From the NCBI RefSeq assembly GCF_013372285.1, contig NZ_CP054301.1, forward strand, positions 1,288,001 through 1,352,000: a stretch of DNA of 64,000 nucleotides. The letters run 5' to 3'. Source of the stretch: Marinomonas primoryensis (lineage in GTDB: Bacteria > Pseudomonadota > Gammaproteobacteria > Pseudomonadales > Marinomonadaceae). The notes beneath the pieces are model-generated. The model ran no database searches, was not told where the DNA came from, and saw only the letters and a program-made list of their open reading frames with translations. The position numbers and the translations under genes are program-made. Numbering within the stretch: position 1 is the stretch's first letter; the number at the start of each line of letters is the position of its first letter. Below are positions 19,625 through 29,854 of the stretch, piece after piece.

Positions 19625-20344
19625 TTAAAGCGTCAGCACCATTTTTACCGAAGCGACTAAGCTAAATAAAAACACTTGATGAATTAGATAGATAGGTAAA
19701 GCGTAGCGGCCCATAAAGGCCAGAACATGGGTGATAGCGTGTTCTGGTGTGGGGCACTTATGCCAATTCAGATAACCTAAAAGAGGGCCGATTAAAACAA
19801 CGCCGATCCATGGGAAAGGGAAGACAATATCGAGAGTCCTTTTTGGTAGGGCGATATAGTCCGTTATTGTAGAGAAGGCATTTGGGAAGAAGAGCCAGTC
19901 AGTAGACTGATAAATAAACGTAATTGCTGCCCCCAGTAGGGCACAGCACAGTGGCCACCTAGCAATAGGTCTGATTAGTAATGAGGCCACAAAGATAAAA
20001 TGCAGAATGCCGAAGTAAATCCATTGGTTTGGCATGGCAAAATAGGTTGCCAGCGAAATGGCTCCAGCAGAAATAAACAGTTTGAGATCGCGTTTCCAAA
20101 ATGATGGACGCTTGGTTTTGGTTAGTGTGATGTAAGTAGACCAACCAATCGCGGTAAGAAATAATGTGAGTATCAGGCTGCGAAAATGAACCCAAAAAGG
20201 ATCATAAACTGAAAACTCGATGAAACCAAAATTTTGCAAATCCCAGAAGAAATGAAAAATGATCATTAACAATACGGCTGAGCCGCGGTAAACGTCTAAA
20301 AACGCACTGCGTTTTATTGGCTTAGAAACGAAAGGGGTTTGCAT
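19625..20344 (-). CDS. DUF1624 (heparan-alpha-glucosaminide N-acetyltransferase-like) membrane protein
   Basis: Multi-span inner-membrane protein. The N-terminal core RSAFLDVYRGSAVLLMIIFH followed by FFWDLQNFG is characteristic of the DUF1624/HGSNAT-related family, presumed acyltransferases. About seven membrane segments are seen. I prefer the ATG at 20344 (MQTPFVSKP, about 239 residues) over the longer frame from 20398, because the extension overlaps the divergent AlkB gene and lacks family features. Substrate unknown. Confidence 0.78.
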   Translation of the reverse strand: MQTPFVSKPIKRSAFLDVYRGSAVLLMIIFHFFWDLQNFGFIEFSVYDPFWVHFRSLILTLFLTAIGWSTYITLTKTKRPSFWKRDLKLFISAGAISLATYFAMPNQWIYFGILHFIFVASLLIRPIARWPLCCALLGAAITFIYQSTDWLFFPNAFSTITDYIALPKRTLDIVFPFPWIGVVLIGPLLGYLNWHKCPTPEHAITHVLAFMGRYALPIYLIHQVFLFSLVASVKMVLTL

Positions 20345-20925
20345 TGAAGTCCAAGGTGAATAATGTAATGGAAGTTCGGCCATCATACCGATACTCATTT
20401 TCTAGCTCAAGCCTGCAGCTTAGTGTGCCGTTGCTTAAGTTGAATTTGCCATGGGAACGAGAAAGCCTAAATATGTTTGGGCGCGATGTATTGGTGCCAA
20501 GGCAGGTCGCATTTATTGCCGACGATGGCGTATGTTATCGCTATTCAGGTAAGGATCATCATGGTAGAGGTTGGCCTGATTGGCTATTGCTTGCAAAAAA
20601 AGAAGCCGAGAAACTGGCTGATCAATCTTTTAACTCTGTACTACTGAACTGGTATCAACATGGCGAAGAATATATGGGGTGGCATTCAGATGATGAGAAA
20701 CAGCTAGGCCCAGCGCCAGTTGTGGCTATGTTAAGTTTTGGTGTGAAGCGACCCTTTGTATTTCGTTTAAAGGAAAATCATAAGGTTAAACACAGTGTGG
20801 AGGTAGAAGACGGAAGCTGGCTAATCATGTCCTCTTCTACGCAAGTACTATGGCAACACTCGTTGCCTGTAAGAAAGAAAATTAAAGAGGAGCGAATCAG
20901 TTTAACGTTTCGCCTCCTACTTTAA
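20344..20925 (+). CDS. AlkB-like 2-oxoglutarate/Fe(II) dioxygenase
   Basis: Probable DNA/RNA alkylation repair enzyme of the ALKBH2/3-like group. The iron ligands are seen in WHSDDE (H-x-D) and in LWQHSLP (second His); the 2OG-binding Arg lies in ERISLTFRL. Also present are the NWYQHGEEYMGWHSD and FGVKRPFVFRLK blocks. The start is uncertain: a TTG at 20344 has a good AAAGGGG six bases upstream, while ATG 20368 (MEVRPSYRY) has AAGG farther away. It diverges from the DUF1624 gene. Confidence 0.85.
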   Translation: MKSKVNNVMEVRPSYRYSFSSSSLQLSVPLLKLNLPWERESLNMFGRDVLVPRQVAFIADDGVCYRYSGKDHHGRGWPDWLLLAKKEAEKLADQSFNSVLLNWYQHGEEYMGWHSDDEKQLGPAPVVAMLSFGVKRPFVFRLKENHKVKHSVEVEDGSWLIMSSSTQVLWQHSLPVRKKIKEERISLTFRLLL

Positions 20926-20964
20926 TGATCCACTGGGATATTTCATGTATGCGGTGCGTTTAAT

Positions 20965-21606
20965 TTAAGGCGCTTTGCGGACTCTAATCCATTGATCGCT
21001 GTCTAGTATAAAACAAATTCGATCATGAAGGCGGCTTGGTCGGCCTTGCCAAAACTCAATAAACTTAGGCTTCAGTACATAGCCCCCCCAATTTTCTGGG
21101 CAAGGTACGTCTTGCTCGTTGAAGGCTTGTTCTTCTGCATTAAACGCTTTTTGTAACACGTCCCGATTTTCGATGACGGCGCTTTGTTTTGAGGTTCGAG
21201 CGGCGAGTTGGCTGCCGCGCGGACGACTGGAAAAATAGGTTTCAGATATCTCCCGAGAGACTTTTTCTATGGTGCCTTCGACACGAATTTGGCGAGAGAG
21301 TGCTGGCCAGAAAAAAGTCATGCAGGCTTTGTTGTTGTGGGCCAGCTGTTGTGCTTTTTCACTGTCGTAGTTAGTGAAAAAAGAAAAGCCGAATTCGTTT
21401 CTTTGCTTTAATAAAACCACACGAGAATGAGGCCAACCATCGGCATCGACTGAGCTAAACACCATCGCGGTAGGGTCGTCAGGACAAACCTCAATGGCTT
21501 TTTCGAGCCAAGTATCAAATAGAGCAAGTGGATCGTTGCCAGATTGCTCTTCTAGAAGATCGTCGAATTGATAGTCACGACGAATAGAGTGAAGGTCTCT
21601 GTTCAT
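20965..21606 (-). CDS. pdxH: Pyridoxamine 5'-phosphate oxidase
   Basis: FMN enzyme making pyridoxal 5'-phosphate from PNP or PMP. The 213-residue protein shows the family blocks: R-R-x-Y near the N-terminus, VVLLKQRNEFGFSFFTNYDS, FFWPALSRQIRVEGT, SSRPRGSQLAA, and the C-terminal FWQGRPSRLHDRI. Length and motifs are typical. It starts 2 bp after the coq7 stop, so the two are probably co-transcribed. Confidence 0.96.
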   Translation of the reverse strand: MNRDLHSIRRDYQFDDLLEEQSGNDPLALFDTWLEKAIEVCPDDPTAMVFSSVDADGWPHSRVVLLKQRNEFGFSFFTNYDSEKAQQLAHNNKACMTFFWPALSRQIRVEGTIEKVSREISETYFSSRPRGSQLAARTSKQSAVIENRDVLQKAFNAEEQAFNEQDVPCPENWGGYVLKPKFIEFWQGRPSRLHDRICFILDSDQWIRVRKAP

Positions 21607-21608
21607 GA

Positions 21609-22241
21609 TTAAACTCGGTAAGTTGTTGTGGTCATGACTTTGGATACTTGGGTCATGATGGTCATAATCGGTCTTGGAAACTCGTAACCGCCAGCCTCTA
21701 GTGCCATGGCTTTATGCTTAGCTTCATCGACGTGCATTTGTGTCAATATTGCTTTGCTTTTTTCATCCAGCGACGGCAGTGTCGCCATGTGTTGTTGAAG
21801 GTGAATGCAGACCTGATCTTCAGTGGCGGCAACAAAGCCTAAACTTAATTTATCACTAATGAGTCCAGCCCCAGCACCAATCACAAATGACGCCCCATAA
21901 AATAAAGGGTTAAAAATACTGGGTTTGCTACCAAGCTCATACAGACGTTGTTCACACCAAACAAGGTGATCTATTTCTTCGTCAGCCGCATGTTCCATTT
22001 CTTTGCGCACTGTGGCTAGTTTTGCCGTGGTCGCTTGTCCTGCGTAGAGTGCTTGAGCGCACACTTCACCAGTATGATTAATTCGCATTAGGCCAGATGA
22101 ATGCTTACGTTCATCCTGATTCAGTTCCGCTTCATCAACGTGATTAGCAGGAGAAAGTCGTCTCGCCTGTGCTGCGTGTGGAACCAGTGTTTGCAGTGCG
22201 CGGTCAAAATGTAATACGGCTTTGTCTAGAAAAGAGATCAT
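21609..22241 (-). CDS. coq7: 2-polyprenyl-3-methyl-6-methoxy-1,4-benzoquinol hydroxylase
   Basis: Diiron monooxygenase for the last hydroxylation in ubiquinone synthesis; membrane-associated. The duplicated E...ExxH metal motifs are visible: [28 protein letters not shown] and [15 protein letters not shown]. The 210-residue length fits. Gammaproteobacteria use either UbiF or Coq7 for this step; this one carries Coq7. It lies between the HIT gene and pdxH on the same strand with short gaps. Confidence 0.96.
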   Translation of the reverse strand: MISFLDKAVLHFDRALQTLVPHAAQARRLSPANHVDEAELNQDERKHSSGLMRINHTGEVCAQALYAGQATTAKLATVRKEMEHAADEEIDHLVWCEQRLYELGSKPSIFNPLFYGASFVIGAGAGLISDKLSLGFVAATEDQVCIHLQQHMATLPSLDEKSKAILTQMHVDEAKHKAMALEAGGYEFPRPIMTIMTQVSKVMTTTTYRV

Positions 22242-22256
22242 TTCACTTCCTCTTAA

Positions 22257-22598
22257 TTAACCTGGAGGCCATGTCATTACCCGGCCACCTAATACATGCA
22301 TGTGAATATGGTAGACAGTTTGTCCGCCCATTTCGTTGCAGTTCATCGCAACACGATAGCCGGCGTCACTGATGCCTTTTTGTTTCGCAATTTTTGCTGC
22401 GGTAATCTGTAGCTTACCAACGACAGGCGCATCGTCATCTGTTAAATCGTTTAGCGTACTAATATGACGCTTAGGAATGACCAGGAAATGGCTTGGTGCT
22501 TGCGGCATAATATCTTCGAAGGCAATGACATCATCGTCTTCGTATAAAATTTTTGCTGGAATGTCGCCACTCACTATTTTGCAAAATAAACAGTCCAT
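22257..22598 (-). CDS. HIT family nucleotide hydrolase (HinT-like)
   Basis: Small purine nucleoside phosphoramidase of 113 residues. The histidine triad is HIHMHVLGG near the C-terminus, with the N-terminal CLFCKIVSGDIP motif, where CxxC may hold zinc. It starts a probable operon with coq7 and pdxH (16-bp gap to coq7). Confidence 0.94.
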   Translation of the reverse strand: MDCLFCKIVSGDIPAKILYEDDDVIAFEDIMPQAPSHFLVIPKRHISTLNDLTDDDAPVVGKLQITAAKIAKQKGISDAGYRVAMNCNEMGGQTVYHIHMHVLGGRVMTWPPG

Positions 22599-22642
22599 AT
22601 CGTCTCCTTTCGTTTGTATTATTCAAGGTTAGTGGTTTCGCT

Positions 22643-24940
22643 TCAAGGTGTTTTGCGCAAAGGCTTGATCCGAGACAATGATGCGTTCTTTAACCTGTCC
22701 CCTTTCTGTATTAAGCGCAAAAGCATTTGTTCAAGCTGGCTTTCTAATTCAGAGCAAGCTAGCAATTCATTAAAGCCAAGTTTTTTTGCATAATCGAGCG
22801 ACATTTTAACATTGTTGCTGATCAGTAGGCACTGATCTTCATGGCGCATTAAAGGAATAAGTCTTTGTTGGGTGATATGGGGAATGTGACCACCGTTATC
22901 AAATACCAAAATAATGGAACCAGCTTCTCTTTTTTCAGGCAGTCCCAAGTGCTCTAATAAACTTTCTAGGGTAACGAAATGCTCTATTCGGTTGGCGTGG
23001 CTCTGTAGGAGCGTAAGGGCTTTTTGTAGGTCATTGTCTTCTTGACCAAATAGTATGATATCAAGTTGATTTTGTTGAATGAAATGGTTGTTTAAGGGGC
23101 GAATGTGCACGCGAATAGGTAATTGAATGTTTATGCTGCGCGTAAGGTCTCCTTCAGATAAATGCATTTCTCCCTTTAGATGCTGTATTAGGTGTGTGAT
23201 GTAGTGCATTCCAAGATCGAAGCTTGTGGTGTTCGCGTACACTCGCGCAGGAAGCGGGTAGCAACTGAGTTCTAATAAAGTAATACCCTCTCTATTTACG
23301 TCGTGACGTGTAATGTTGATGGTGAGGGTTTGGTCTGTGAAATGTTTGAATTCTTGTGCGAGGCTTTCAATTAGGTGCTGCAAAATAGGGGCGTTGTGTA
23401 AAATTTCAACTTGATCTGTCTTGTATGTATTTAGGTCTATTAGCGTGTTGTCTTGGTCTAAGCGTTGAACATTGTTATAAGCATTGTCTATTAACTGACT
23501 TAGTAATAATGGCGCGGCTTGCTCGGGTGGAGTACTTTCTTTTATATCATTTAATAGCTCAATTCGTTCTATCAGATTTTTTAGGTTGTTATTTGCGGTC
23601 ATGCTGCTGTTAAGAAAAAGCTTGGTGTCGTTGGATGCCGCTGCTTGTTCAAGATGAGAAAGCCCGCCTCCAATAATATTGATTTGACGGCGTAGGCGAC
23701 TAGAAAGATCCGACAAAAGATCTGTCATTTCTGTTTGTGAGTGTTTTGTTTTTTTTGCGCGTCTTTGTAGTGATGGTGTTGTTTGCGCAATCATACCGGT
23801 GAAATGAATCATGGCTTCGATAATGATGGTAACGGTTAAGCCCCATTGAAATAATGTCGCGCTTGGAATGATGCCATAGACTGACATGAGCCAAGCAAAA
23901 TGACCTGTAAGTAGTGTCAGTCGAGCCACCAGATAATACCCAGAAAAGGGGACGTTTTTGATGAAGGCAACAATGGCGTGTACGGTTAGCATGATAAGTG
24001 TGCTTACGATCAAAAAAGAGAGGGCCATGACATTTAGTTTTTCTGGTGAAATAGTAAAAATAATGGCGAATAAAGCCGCTATAGCACCGATAGCGATTAA
24101 TACCTTATCCATTTTTGGTAGATGTTCTTTGGTGTCAAGATAAAGTCTGGAAAAGAAGGCAATCGCGCATAAGCAGGACAGTGCTGCTAAGTTGTATATC
24201 CGTTCTTGGACATTGATTTGATTAGGAAACAGTTGTGACACTTGATCGTGAAGGGTTAGGTGTAAAGTAGCGATACCAATCAAAAACACACCATATATAA
24301 GATACATAGAGCGTGATGTTTTTAAGAAAAAGAACACATTGCAAACAAATAACGCCAGTAATATTCCAATTAAAATTCCAGTGAAAGTCAGATTTTTTTG
24401 ATTATCTAGACTCATATTCGAGAGTGTTTTTAATTCTATTTCAGCATTAATGGGCAAATGGGATGATAGCCTTAGATACAAGGTGAAAACTGGCGGTGTG
24501 TTGGTTGGAATAGGAAAAACATAATTTGGTGTTTGGATTTTTCTATTCTTATAAGGTCGTGCGCCACCGAGTTCGGCTTGGACCTGATTTTCGTATAAAT
24601 TAGGCAGATAAATGTCTAGATATTGTAGCCGAGGAGAATTTACTTCCAGTAATACCGGTGTATTACTGGTGGTTCGTATCGCAATATCTGTACGAATCCA
24701 AATATTTCCCTTTACCAATCCAAACTGCAAATAATCACGATTTATTGGACGAAATCGCTTGGCGTACTCGTCAGAGGTAATGTCACTAAAAGAAAGGGTT
24801 TGAGCGTTATCAATAAAATAAGAGCCACTGTGGCCAATATTGAAAGCACTGTTTGTGTCATCAATAATGGCAATGGTGTTTGCGCTCCATACTGTGTTGG
24901 AGATGCAGAGAAAAAATAGTAAAATCAATCGATAAAGCAA
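22643..24940 (-). CDS. 7TMR-DISM sensor protein with degenerate kinase and receiver regions
   Basis: Membrane signalling protein of 765 residues. After a signal peptide come a periplasmic 7TMR-DISMED2-like sensing domain (about 30-170), seven membrane helices (about 185-395), a DHp-like coiled region, an HATPase-like remnant and a receiver-like C-terminus. The DHp region reads LLSDLSSRLRRQINIIGG: where an H-box normally has S-H-E-(L/I)-R there is no His. The HATPase remnant ends in DLGMHYITHLIQHLKG, resembling a G2 box but with the glycines lost. The receiver-like part lacks a clear Asp in the LVFDNGGH strand context. It is likely a pseudokinase sensor. Confidence 0.72.
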   Translation of the reverse strand: MLYRLILLFFLCISNTVWSANTIAIIDDTNSAFNIGHSGSYFIDNAQTLSFSDITSDEYAKRFRPINRDYLQFGLVKGNIWIRTDIAIRTTSNTPVLLEVNSPRLQYLDIYLPNLYENQVQAELGGARPYKNRKIQTPNYVFPIPTNTPPVFTLYLRLSSHLPINAEIELKTLSNMSLDNQKNLTFTGILIGILLALFVCNVFFFLKTSRSMYLIYGVFLIGIATLHLTLHDQVSQLFPNQINVQERIYNLAALSCLCAIAFFSRLYLDTKEHLPKMDKVLIAIGAIAALFAIIFTISPEKLNVMALSFLIVSTLIMLTVHAIVAFIKNVPFSGYYLVARLTLLTGHFAWLMSVYGIIPSATLFQWGLTVTIIIEAMIHFTGMIAQTTPSLQRRAKKTKHSQTEMTDLLSDLSSRLRRQINIIGGGLSHLEQAAASNDTKLFLNSSMTANNNLKNLIERIELLNDIKESTPPEQAAPLLLSQLIDNAYNNVQRLDQDNTLIDLNTYKTDQVEILHNAPILQHLIESLAQEFKHFTDQTLTINITRHDVNREGITLLELSCYPLPARVYANTTSFDLGMHYITHLIQHLKGEMHLSEGDLTRSINIQLPIRVHIRPLNNHFIQQNQLDIILFGQEDNDLQKALTLLQSHANRIEHFVTLESLLEHLGLPEKREAGSIILVFDNGGHIPHITQQRLIPLMRHEDQCLLISNNVKMSLDYAKKLGFNELLACSELESQLEQMLLRLIQKGDRLKNASLSRIKPLRKTP

Positions 24941-24998
24941 AACACTAGCCCAGACTTATTATATAAAGGCTATCATTATTAACTAGATAGGGGATCGA

Positions 24999-25250
24999 AT
25001 GCTATATCCAATTTTGGTGGAGTATTATGTTTGGTTTAGCTTGCTGCTGTTAGGCGTTACTTGGTTCGCAAGACAAGCGAAGTCGACAACGCGCACGAAC
25101 CTCATGTATGGCTATGGAATGATTGCGGTACTGGGGTTTTTATTGGGTCTGGATTGGGTTGCCGGTATTATCTTTGGATTGATAGTGTTGGAAGCGGGGC
25201 GTGTGTTTAAAGCCTGGCTGGACAAAAAAGAATCCCAGTTGAAAAAATAA
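24999..25250 (+). CDS. Small membrane protein of unknown function
   Basis: 83 residues with two or three hydrophobic helices (about 8-22, 36-49 and 53-70) and a lysine-rich C-terminus (WLDKKESQLKK). AGGGGATCG lies just before the ATG, and a strong terminator follows, so the gene is probably real. I do not recognise the family. Confidence 0.65.
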   Translation: MLYPILVEYYVWFSLLLLGVTWFARQAKSTTRTNLMYGYGMIAVLGFLLGLDWVAGIIFGLIVLEAGRVFKAWLDKKESQLKK

Positions 25251-25271
25251 CTCTAATGAAAGTATTAGATG

Positions 25272-25301
25272 AAAAAAAGGCCTCAATTGAGGCCTTTTTA
25301 C
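25272..25301. terminator. Bidirectional rho-independent terminator
   Basis: AAAAAAGGCCTCAATTGAGGCCTTTTT: a self-complementary stem with A- and T-runs on its two sides, between the convergent small membrane protein gene and purD. Confidence 0.92.
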
Positions 25302-25328
25302 TATAGAGTGCAATGATCTACGTCGGGA

Positions 25329-26615
25329 CTATTTCTGCTCGCGAGCAATGGCGCGATGGCCAATGTCTGTGCGGAAATACATCTTGTTCCAAGAAATCTT
25401 ATTAACAACGTCGTATGCACCTGCTTGCGCTTCTGCCACGGTATTGCCAAGTGAAACAGCGCAAAGCACACGGCCGCCGTTTGTCACAACGCTACCGTCT
25501 TTTATTGCCGTACCCGCTTGAAAGACTTTTTGATGGGCCGGTAGTGCAGCATCATAACCTGTGATGACATCGCCTTTTGGGTAGTCAGCAGGATAACCGC
25601 CAGCCGCAAGAACTACGCCTAAGCTTGCGCGAGGGTCCCAATCGGCTTTGACCGTGTCTAATTTGCCATTGATCGCCGCCAAACACATTTGAGCCAAATC
25701 AGAACGCAAACGCATCATGATAGGTTGTGTTTCTGGGTCACCGAAACGACAGTTGTATTCCAGTGTCTTTGGTGTGCCATCGGCTGCGATCATCACACCA
25801 GCGTATAAGAAACCACGGTAGCGATTGCCTTCCGCGTTCATGCCTTTTACCGTTGGCATAATCACTTCGTTCATGATTCGATCATGAATTTCTGGTGTAA
25901 CAACCGGAGCAGGAGAGTAAGCACCCATGCCGCCAGTGTTTGGCCCTAAATCGCCATTGTCGCGCGCTTTATGATCTTGGCTGGTGGCCATTGGTAGAAC
26001 CGTTTCGCCATCTACCATGCAAATAAAGCTGGCTTCTTCGCCGGTTAAAAACTCTTCGATAACCACGCGGTTACCTGCATCGCCAAAAGAATTGCCTTGC
26101 AGCATGTCTTCAACGGCTTCGATTGCTTCAGCTTCTGTTTGCGCTAAAATAACGCCTTTACCAGCGGCTAAACCATCGGCTTTAACAACAATTGGAGCAC
26201 CTTGCTGTTTGATATAAGCCACAGCAGGAGCGACTTCAGTGAAGTTGCCGTATGCCGCTGTTGGAATGTTGTGACGTGCTAAGAAGTCTTTGGTGAAGGC
26301 TTTAGAGCCTTCTAGTTGTGCTGCGGCAGCGGTTGGACCAAAGATTGCCAACCCTTCTTTCTCAAACGCATCGACAACACCGATAACCAACGGTGCTTCA
26401 GGGCCAACGATGGTTAGATCAATGGCTTCTTTTTTGGCAAATGCCACGAGCGCGTCGATGTCGGTTACACCGATATTGACGTTTTCCACTTTGTTTTCCA
26501 TTGCTGAACCAGCATTGCCTGGTGCAACAAAAATCTTTTCTACTTGGCTTGATTCTGCCGTCTTCCATGCCAAAGCATGTTCACGACCGCCATTACCAAT
26601 AATAAGAACTTTCAT
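25329..26615 (-). CDS. purD: Phosphoribosylamine-glycine ligase
   Basis: Second step of purine synthesis: 5-phosphoribosylamine, glycine and ATP give GAR. ATP-grasp enzyme of 428 residues starting MKVLIIGNGGREHALAW. I chose ATG 26615, preceded by AAGGATG, not the longer frame from 26657. Core motifs include VVKADGLAAGKGV and the metal-binding YNCRFGDPE. It lies 53 bp downstream of the purH stop, the common purHD operon. Confidence 0.98.
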   Translation of the reverse strand: MKVLIIGNGGREHALAWKTAESSQVEKIFVAPGNAGSAMENKVENVNIGVTDIDALVAFAKKEAIDLTIVGPEAPLVIGVVDAFEKEGLAIFGPTAAAAQLEGSKAFTKDFLARHNIPTAAYGNFTEVAPAVAYIKQQGAPIVVKADGLAAGKGVILAQTEAEAIEAVEDMLQGNSFGDAGNRVVIEEFLTGEEASFICMVDGETVLPMATSQDHKARDNGDLGPNTGGMGAYSPAPVVTPEIHDRIMNEVIMPTVKGMNAEGNRYRGFLYAGVMIAADGTPKTLEYNCRFGDPETQPIMMRLRSDLAQMCLAAINGKLDTVKADWDPRASLGVVLAAGGYPADYPKGDVITGYDAALPAHQKVFQAGTAIKDGSVVTNGGRVLCAVSLGNTVAEAQAGAYDVVNKISWNKMYFRTDIGHRAIAREQK

Positions 26616-26668
26616 GATCTGTTCATCCTTCATGGTCAATATTTTAGACGTTATCAATAACGACGTTA

Positions 26669-28249
26669 TTAGTGGCGGAAATGACGCATACCAGTGAAGA
26701 CCATCGCCATGCCAGCTTCATCAGCGGCCGCAATGACCTCGGCGTCACGCATGGAGCCACCAGGCTGGATTACAGCAGTAATGCCAGCTTGTGCTGCTGC
26801 GTCGATGCCGTCGCGGAATGGGAAGAACGCATCAGAGGCCATAACAGAGCCAACAACTTCTAGGTTTTCATCCGCGGCTTTAATGCCTGCGATTTTTGCG
26901 CTGTAAACGCGGCTCATTTGGCCTGCGCCTACACCGATTGTTTGTTCTGCTTTTGCGTAAACAATGGCGTTAGACTTAACGAATTTAGCCACTTTCCAGG
27001 CGAACAAGAGATCCTTTAGTTCTTCGGTGCTTGGTTGGCGTTTTGATACAACTTTAAGGTCGTCTAGTGTGATGGTGCCGTCGTCACGGTCTTGAACTAA
27101 CAAGCCGCCATTAACTCGTTTGTAATCCAGCGCCGTAGATTTGTTTGCTGACCATTGGCCGCACTCAAGTAAGCGAACGTTTTGTTTTGCAGCCACGATG
27201 TCTGCGGCTTCTTTGCTAACGCTTGGCGCAATGATAACTTCAACAAATTGACGGTCAACAATGGCTTGCGCTGTTTTTGCATCCAATTCTCGGTTGAAGG
27301 CAATGATGCCGCCAAATGCAGACGTTGGGTCTGTTTGGAAAGCAAGATCGTACGCTTCAAATTGAGACGCGGCCGTTGCAACACCGCAAGGGTTGGCGTG
27401 CTTAACGATCACACAGGCTGGCTTGTCGAAGCTTTTTACGCACTCAAGTGCGGCGTCAGTGTCAGCGATGTTGTTGTAAGACAGCGCTTTACCTTGAATT
27501 TGTTTCGCGGTGCTGATGGAAGCTTCTTTTGGGTTGGCTTCAACATAGAAAGCGGCTTTTTGATGAGGGTTTTCACCATAGCGCATTTCTTCTTGTTTGT
27601 TGAATTGCAAATTGAATGTACGAGCGAAATCTTCGCTGCCACCTTCGACTTTTTTGCCTAGAAAGTTGGCAATCGCGCCGTCGTAATGAGATGTGTGCTC
27701 GAAGGCTTGTACGGCAAGATCAAAACGTTGATCGTAAGTAAGGCCGCCATCCGCTTTTAACGAGGCGAGTAAACTGTCATAGCTTGTTGGTGAAACAACG
27801 ATAGCTACGTCTTTATGGTTTTTCGCCGCAGAGCGAACCATAGTAGGGCCGCCGATGTCGATGTTTTCAATCGCCATTGGAAGATCACAATCTGGGCGTT
27901 CAATGGTGGCTTCAAATGGATATAGGTTAACCACAACCATATCAATTTCTTCAATGCCATGTTCTTTCATGACGGCGCCGTCGATGTCACGACGACCAAG
28001 AATGCCACCGTGGACTTTTGGATGTAGTGTTTTTACGCGGCCATCCATCATTTCTGGGAAGCCTGTGTAGTCAGAAACTTCCGTTGCTTTAACATTGTTA
28101 TCCAGTAAAAGACGGTAAGTGCCGCCAGTAGAAAGGATTTCAACGCCTTGAGCGGTTAGTTCACGCGCGAATTCGACAATGCCTGTTTTGTCGGAAACAC
28201 TGATTAACGCTCGCTTGATTGGAGTCACTGCTTTTTGATTTGCCATCAT
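26669..28249 (-). CDS. purH: Bifunctional AICAR transformylase / IMP cyclohydrolase
   Basis: Catalyses the last two steps of IMP synthesis. The N-terminal cyclohydrolase domain ([37 protein letters not shown]) is followed by the transformylase domain with the KH motif in [10 protein letters not shown]. Adjacent ATGs at 28249 and 28246 both follow GAGA. About 526 residues, typical. First gene of purHD. Confidence 0.98.
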   Translation of the reverse strand: MMANQKAVTPIKRALISVSDKTGIVEFARELTAQGVEILSTGGTYRLLLDNNVKATEVSDYTGFPEMMDGRVKTLHPKVHGGILGRRDIDGAVMKEHGIEEIDMVVVNLYPFEATIERPDCDLPMAIENIDIGGPTMVRSAAKNHKDVAIVVSPTSYDSLLASLKADGGLTYDQRFDLAVQAFEHTSHYDGAIANFLGKKVEGGSEDFARTFNLQFNKQEEMRYGENPHQKAAFYVEANPKEASISTAKQIQGKALSYNNIADTDAALECVKSFDKPACVIVKHANPCGVATAASQFEAYDLAFQTDPTSAFGGIIAFNRELDAKTAQAIVDRQFVEVIIAPSVSKEAADIVAAKQNVRLLECGQWSANKSTALDYKRVNGGLLVQDRDDGTITLDDLKVVSKRQPSTEELKDLLFAWKVAKFVKSNAIVYAKAEQTIGVGAGQMSRVYSAKIAGIKAADENLEVVGSVMASDAFFPFRDGIDAAAQAGITAVIQPGGSMRDAEVIAAADEAGMAMVFTGMRHFRH

Positions 28250-28294
28250 GGTTCTCACAATTAATTAACACTAAATAAACAAGGGGAAGGTAAT

Positions 28295-28326
28295 ACGAAA
28301 AAAAGGGCGAATTCGCCCTTTTTTCT
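28295..28326. terminator. Rho-independent terminator between fis and purH
   Basis: AAAAAAGGGCGAATTCGCCCTTTTTTC: perfect stem with flanking A- and T-runs. It lies downstream of fis and upstream of purH, both on the minus strand, so it ends dusB-fis transcription. Confidence 0.9.
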
Positions 28327-28332
28327 TTGTAC

Positions 28333-28656
28333 TTATAGCATGCCGTATTGCTTCAACTTCTTGCGAAGTGTTCCTCGGTTTAAACCGAGGATAGTGGATG
28401 CTTTTGTTTGGTTATCCTTTGTGTAGTTCATGACAGACTCTAGCAAAGGCGCCTCAACCTCCGCTAAGACTAACTGATATAAGTCTGTTATTGGCTGCCC
28501 ATCAAGATGAGCGAAATAGTTTTGCAATGCTTTTTCAACGTTGTCACGTAGTGTTTGTGACTGCTCTGAAGAAGCGGCTTGAAACGTATGAGTATGAGTT
28601 TGTTCTACCACAGAATGACCTTCTATTTTTAAAGCTAACCATTTATTAATGTGCAT
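28333..28656 (-). CDS. fis: Nucleoid protein Fis
   Basis: DNA-bending nucleoid and transcription factor. The 107-residue protein has the Fis C-terminal HTH ([20 protein letters not shown] then [16 protein letters not shown]), nearly identical to enterobacterial Fis, and a divergent N-terminus. It follows dusB on the same strand with a 73-bp gap, as in most gammaproteobacteria. Confidence 0.97.
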   Translation of the reverse strand: MHINKWLALKIEGHSVVEQTHTHTFQAASSEQSQTLRDNVEKALQNYFAHLDGQPITDLYQLVLAEVEAPLLESVMNYTKDNQTKASTILGLNRGTLRKKLKQYGML

Positions 28657-28729
28657 TGATCATCATAGAGAAGAGGGATCTAAGTCTTCATTTTTGATGG
28701 TCAGTACATTAAGTGTAAGGTTCGTTTGT

Positions 28730-29698
28730 CTACAGACAAACAAAGAACTCTTCCAATTTATCAATCTGCTCTTGCGTATTATCAATACGATTAAACAGGC
28801 TGCGAAATTGTGTTTTATCCGCTAACGTTTGCAAGTACCAACCAACATGCTTGCGAGCAATGCGCACACCTAAATAATCACCATAAAATTGGTGTAAAGC
28901 GTTTACATGGTTGATAACAAGCTGTCTTACCTCAGATAAAGACGGAGGTGCTAACAATTCATTTGTTTCTAAATAGTGATTTATTTCACGAAAGATCCAC
29001 GGCCTACCCTGAGCAGCGCGTCCGATCATTATACCGTCTGCGTTTGTGTAATCTTTCACAAATTTTGCTGATTCAGGGTCTTTGATATCCCCATTAGCAA
29101 AAATAGGAATGCTCAAGTGCTGTTTGATCTCAGCAATTGTGTCGTATTCAGCCGTTCCCTGAAATTTACATTCTCGCGTTCTTCCATGAATGGCTAATGC
29201 TTGAATGCCAATGTCTTCCGCCATTTTTGCAATCGTCAGACCGTTTTTTTGATCTAGACTCCAGCCAGTGCGAATTTTTAGCGTGACGGGAACGCTGACA
29301 CTATTTACAACAGATTCCAGTATTTCACGAACAAGAGCTTCATCTTTAAGCAGCGCAGAGCCAGCGGCTTTATTGCATACTTTTTTGGCGGGGCAGCCCA
29401 TGTTGATATCAATGATTTGCGCACCTAGCTCGACATTTTGTTGAGCGGCTTCAGCCATCATTTTTGGGTCGCCACCAGCAATTTGAACGGATCTCGGCGA
29501 GACTTCCGCATCGTGAATTAAACGATGGCGGCTTTTTGTCGAGTTCCACAGGCGAACATCAGACGTGACCATTTCTGATACGACTAGACCTGCGCCTTGA
29601 TCATGGCAAAGTCGGCGAAAAGGCAAATCTGTTACGCCAGCCATTGGGGCAAGGATAACGGGTTTGTCAACGCAATACGGGCCAATAGCAAATGCCAT
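28730..29698 (-). CDS. dusB: tRNA-dihydrouridine synthase B
   Basis: FMN-dependent reductase of specific tRNA uridines. The 322-residue protein begins with VILAPMAGVTDLPFRRL and carries NMGCPAKKVCNKAAGSALL with the catalytic Cys, plus HGRTRECKFQG. It forms the conserved dusB-fis operon. Confidence 0.97.
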   Translation of the reverse strand: MAFAIGPYCVDKPVILAPMAGVTDLPFRRLCHDQGAGLVVSEMVTSDVRLWNSTKSRHRLIHDAEVSPRSVQIAGGDPKMMAEAAQQNVELGAQIIDINMGCPAKKVCNKAAGSALLKDEALVREILESVVNSVSVPVTLKIRTGWSLDQKNGLTIAKMAEDIGIQALAIHGRTRECKFQGTAEYDTIAEIKQHLSIPIFANGDIKDPESAKFVKDYTNADGIMIGRAAQGRPWIFREINHYLETNELLAPPSLSEVRQLVINHVNALHQFYGDYLGVRIARKHVGWYLQTLADKTQFRSLFNRIDNTQEQIDKLEEFFVCL

Positions 29699-29854
29699 GA
29701 TGTTCCTGAATACTGGATTGAATGTTAAAGATCGTCGACAGCGTCGAGCGGGCGTGAATAATACCTAGGCAATTGCTATTTTTGAAGTCTTGACAGACTG
29801 AAAATTGACTATTTTTTGTTCTTTTTTTGAGCTTAAGGGAAAAAACTCGAAAAA

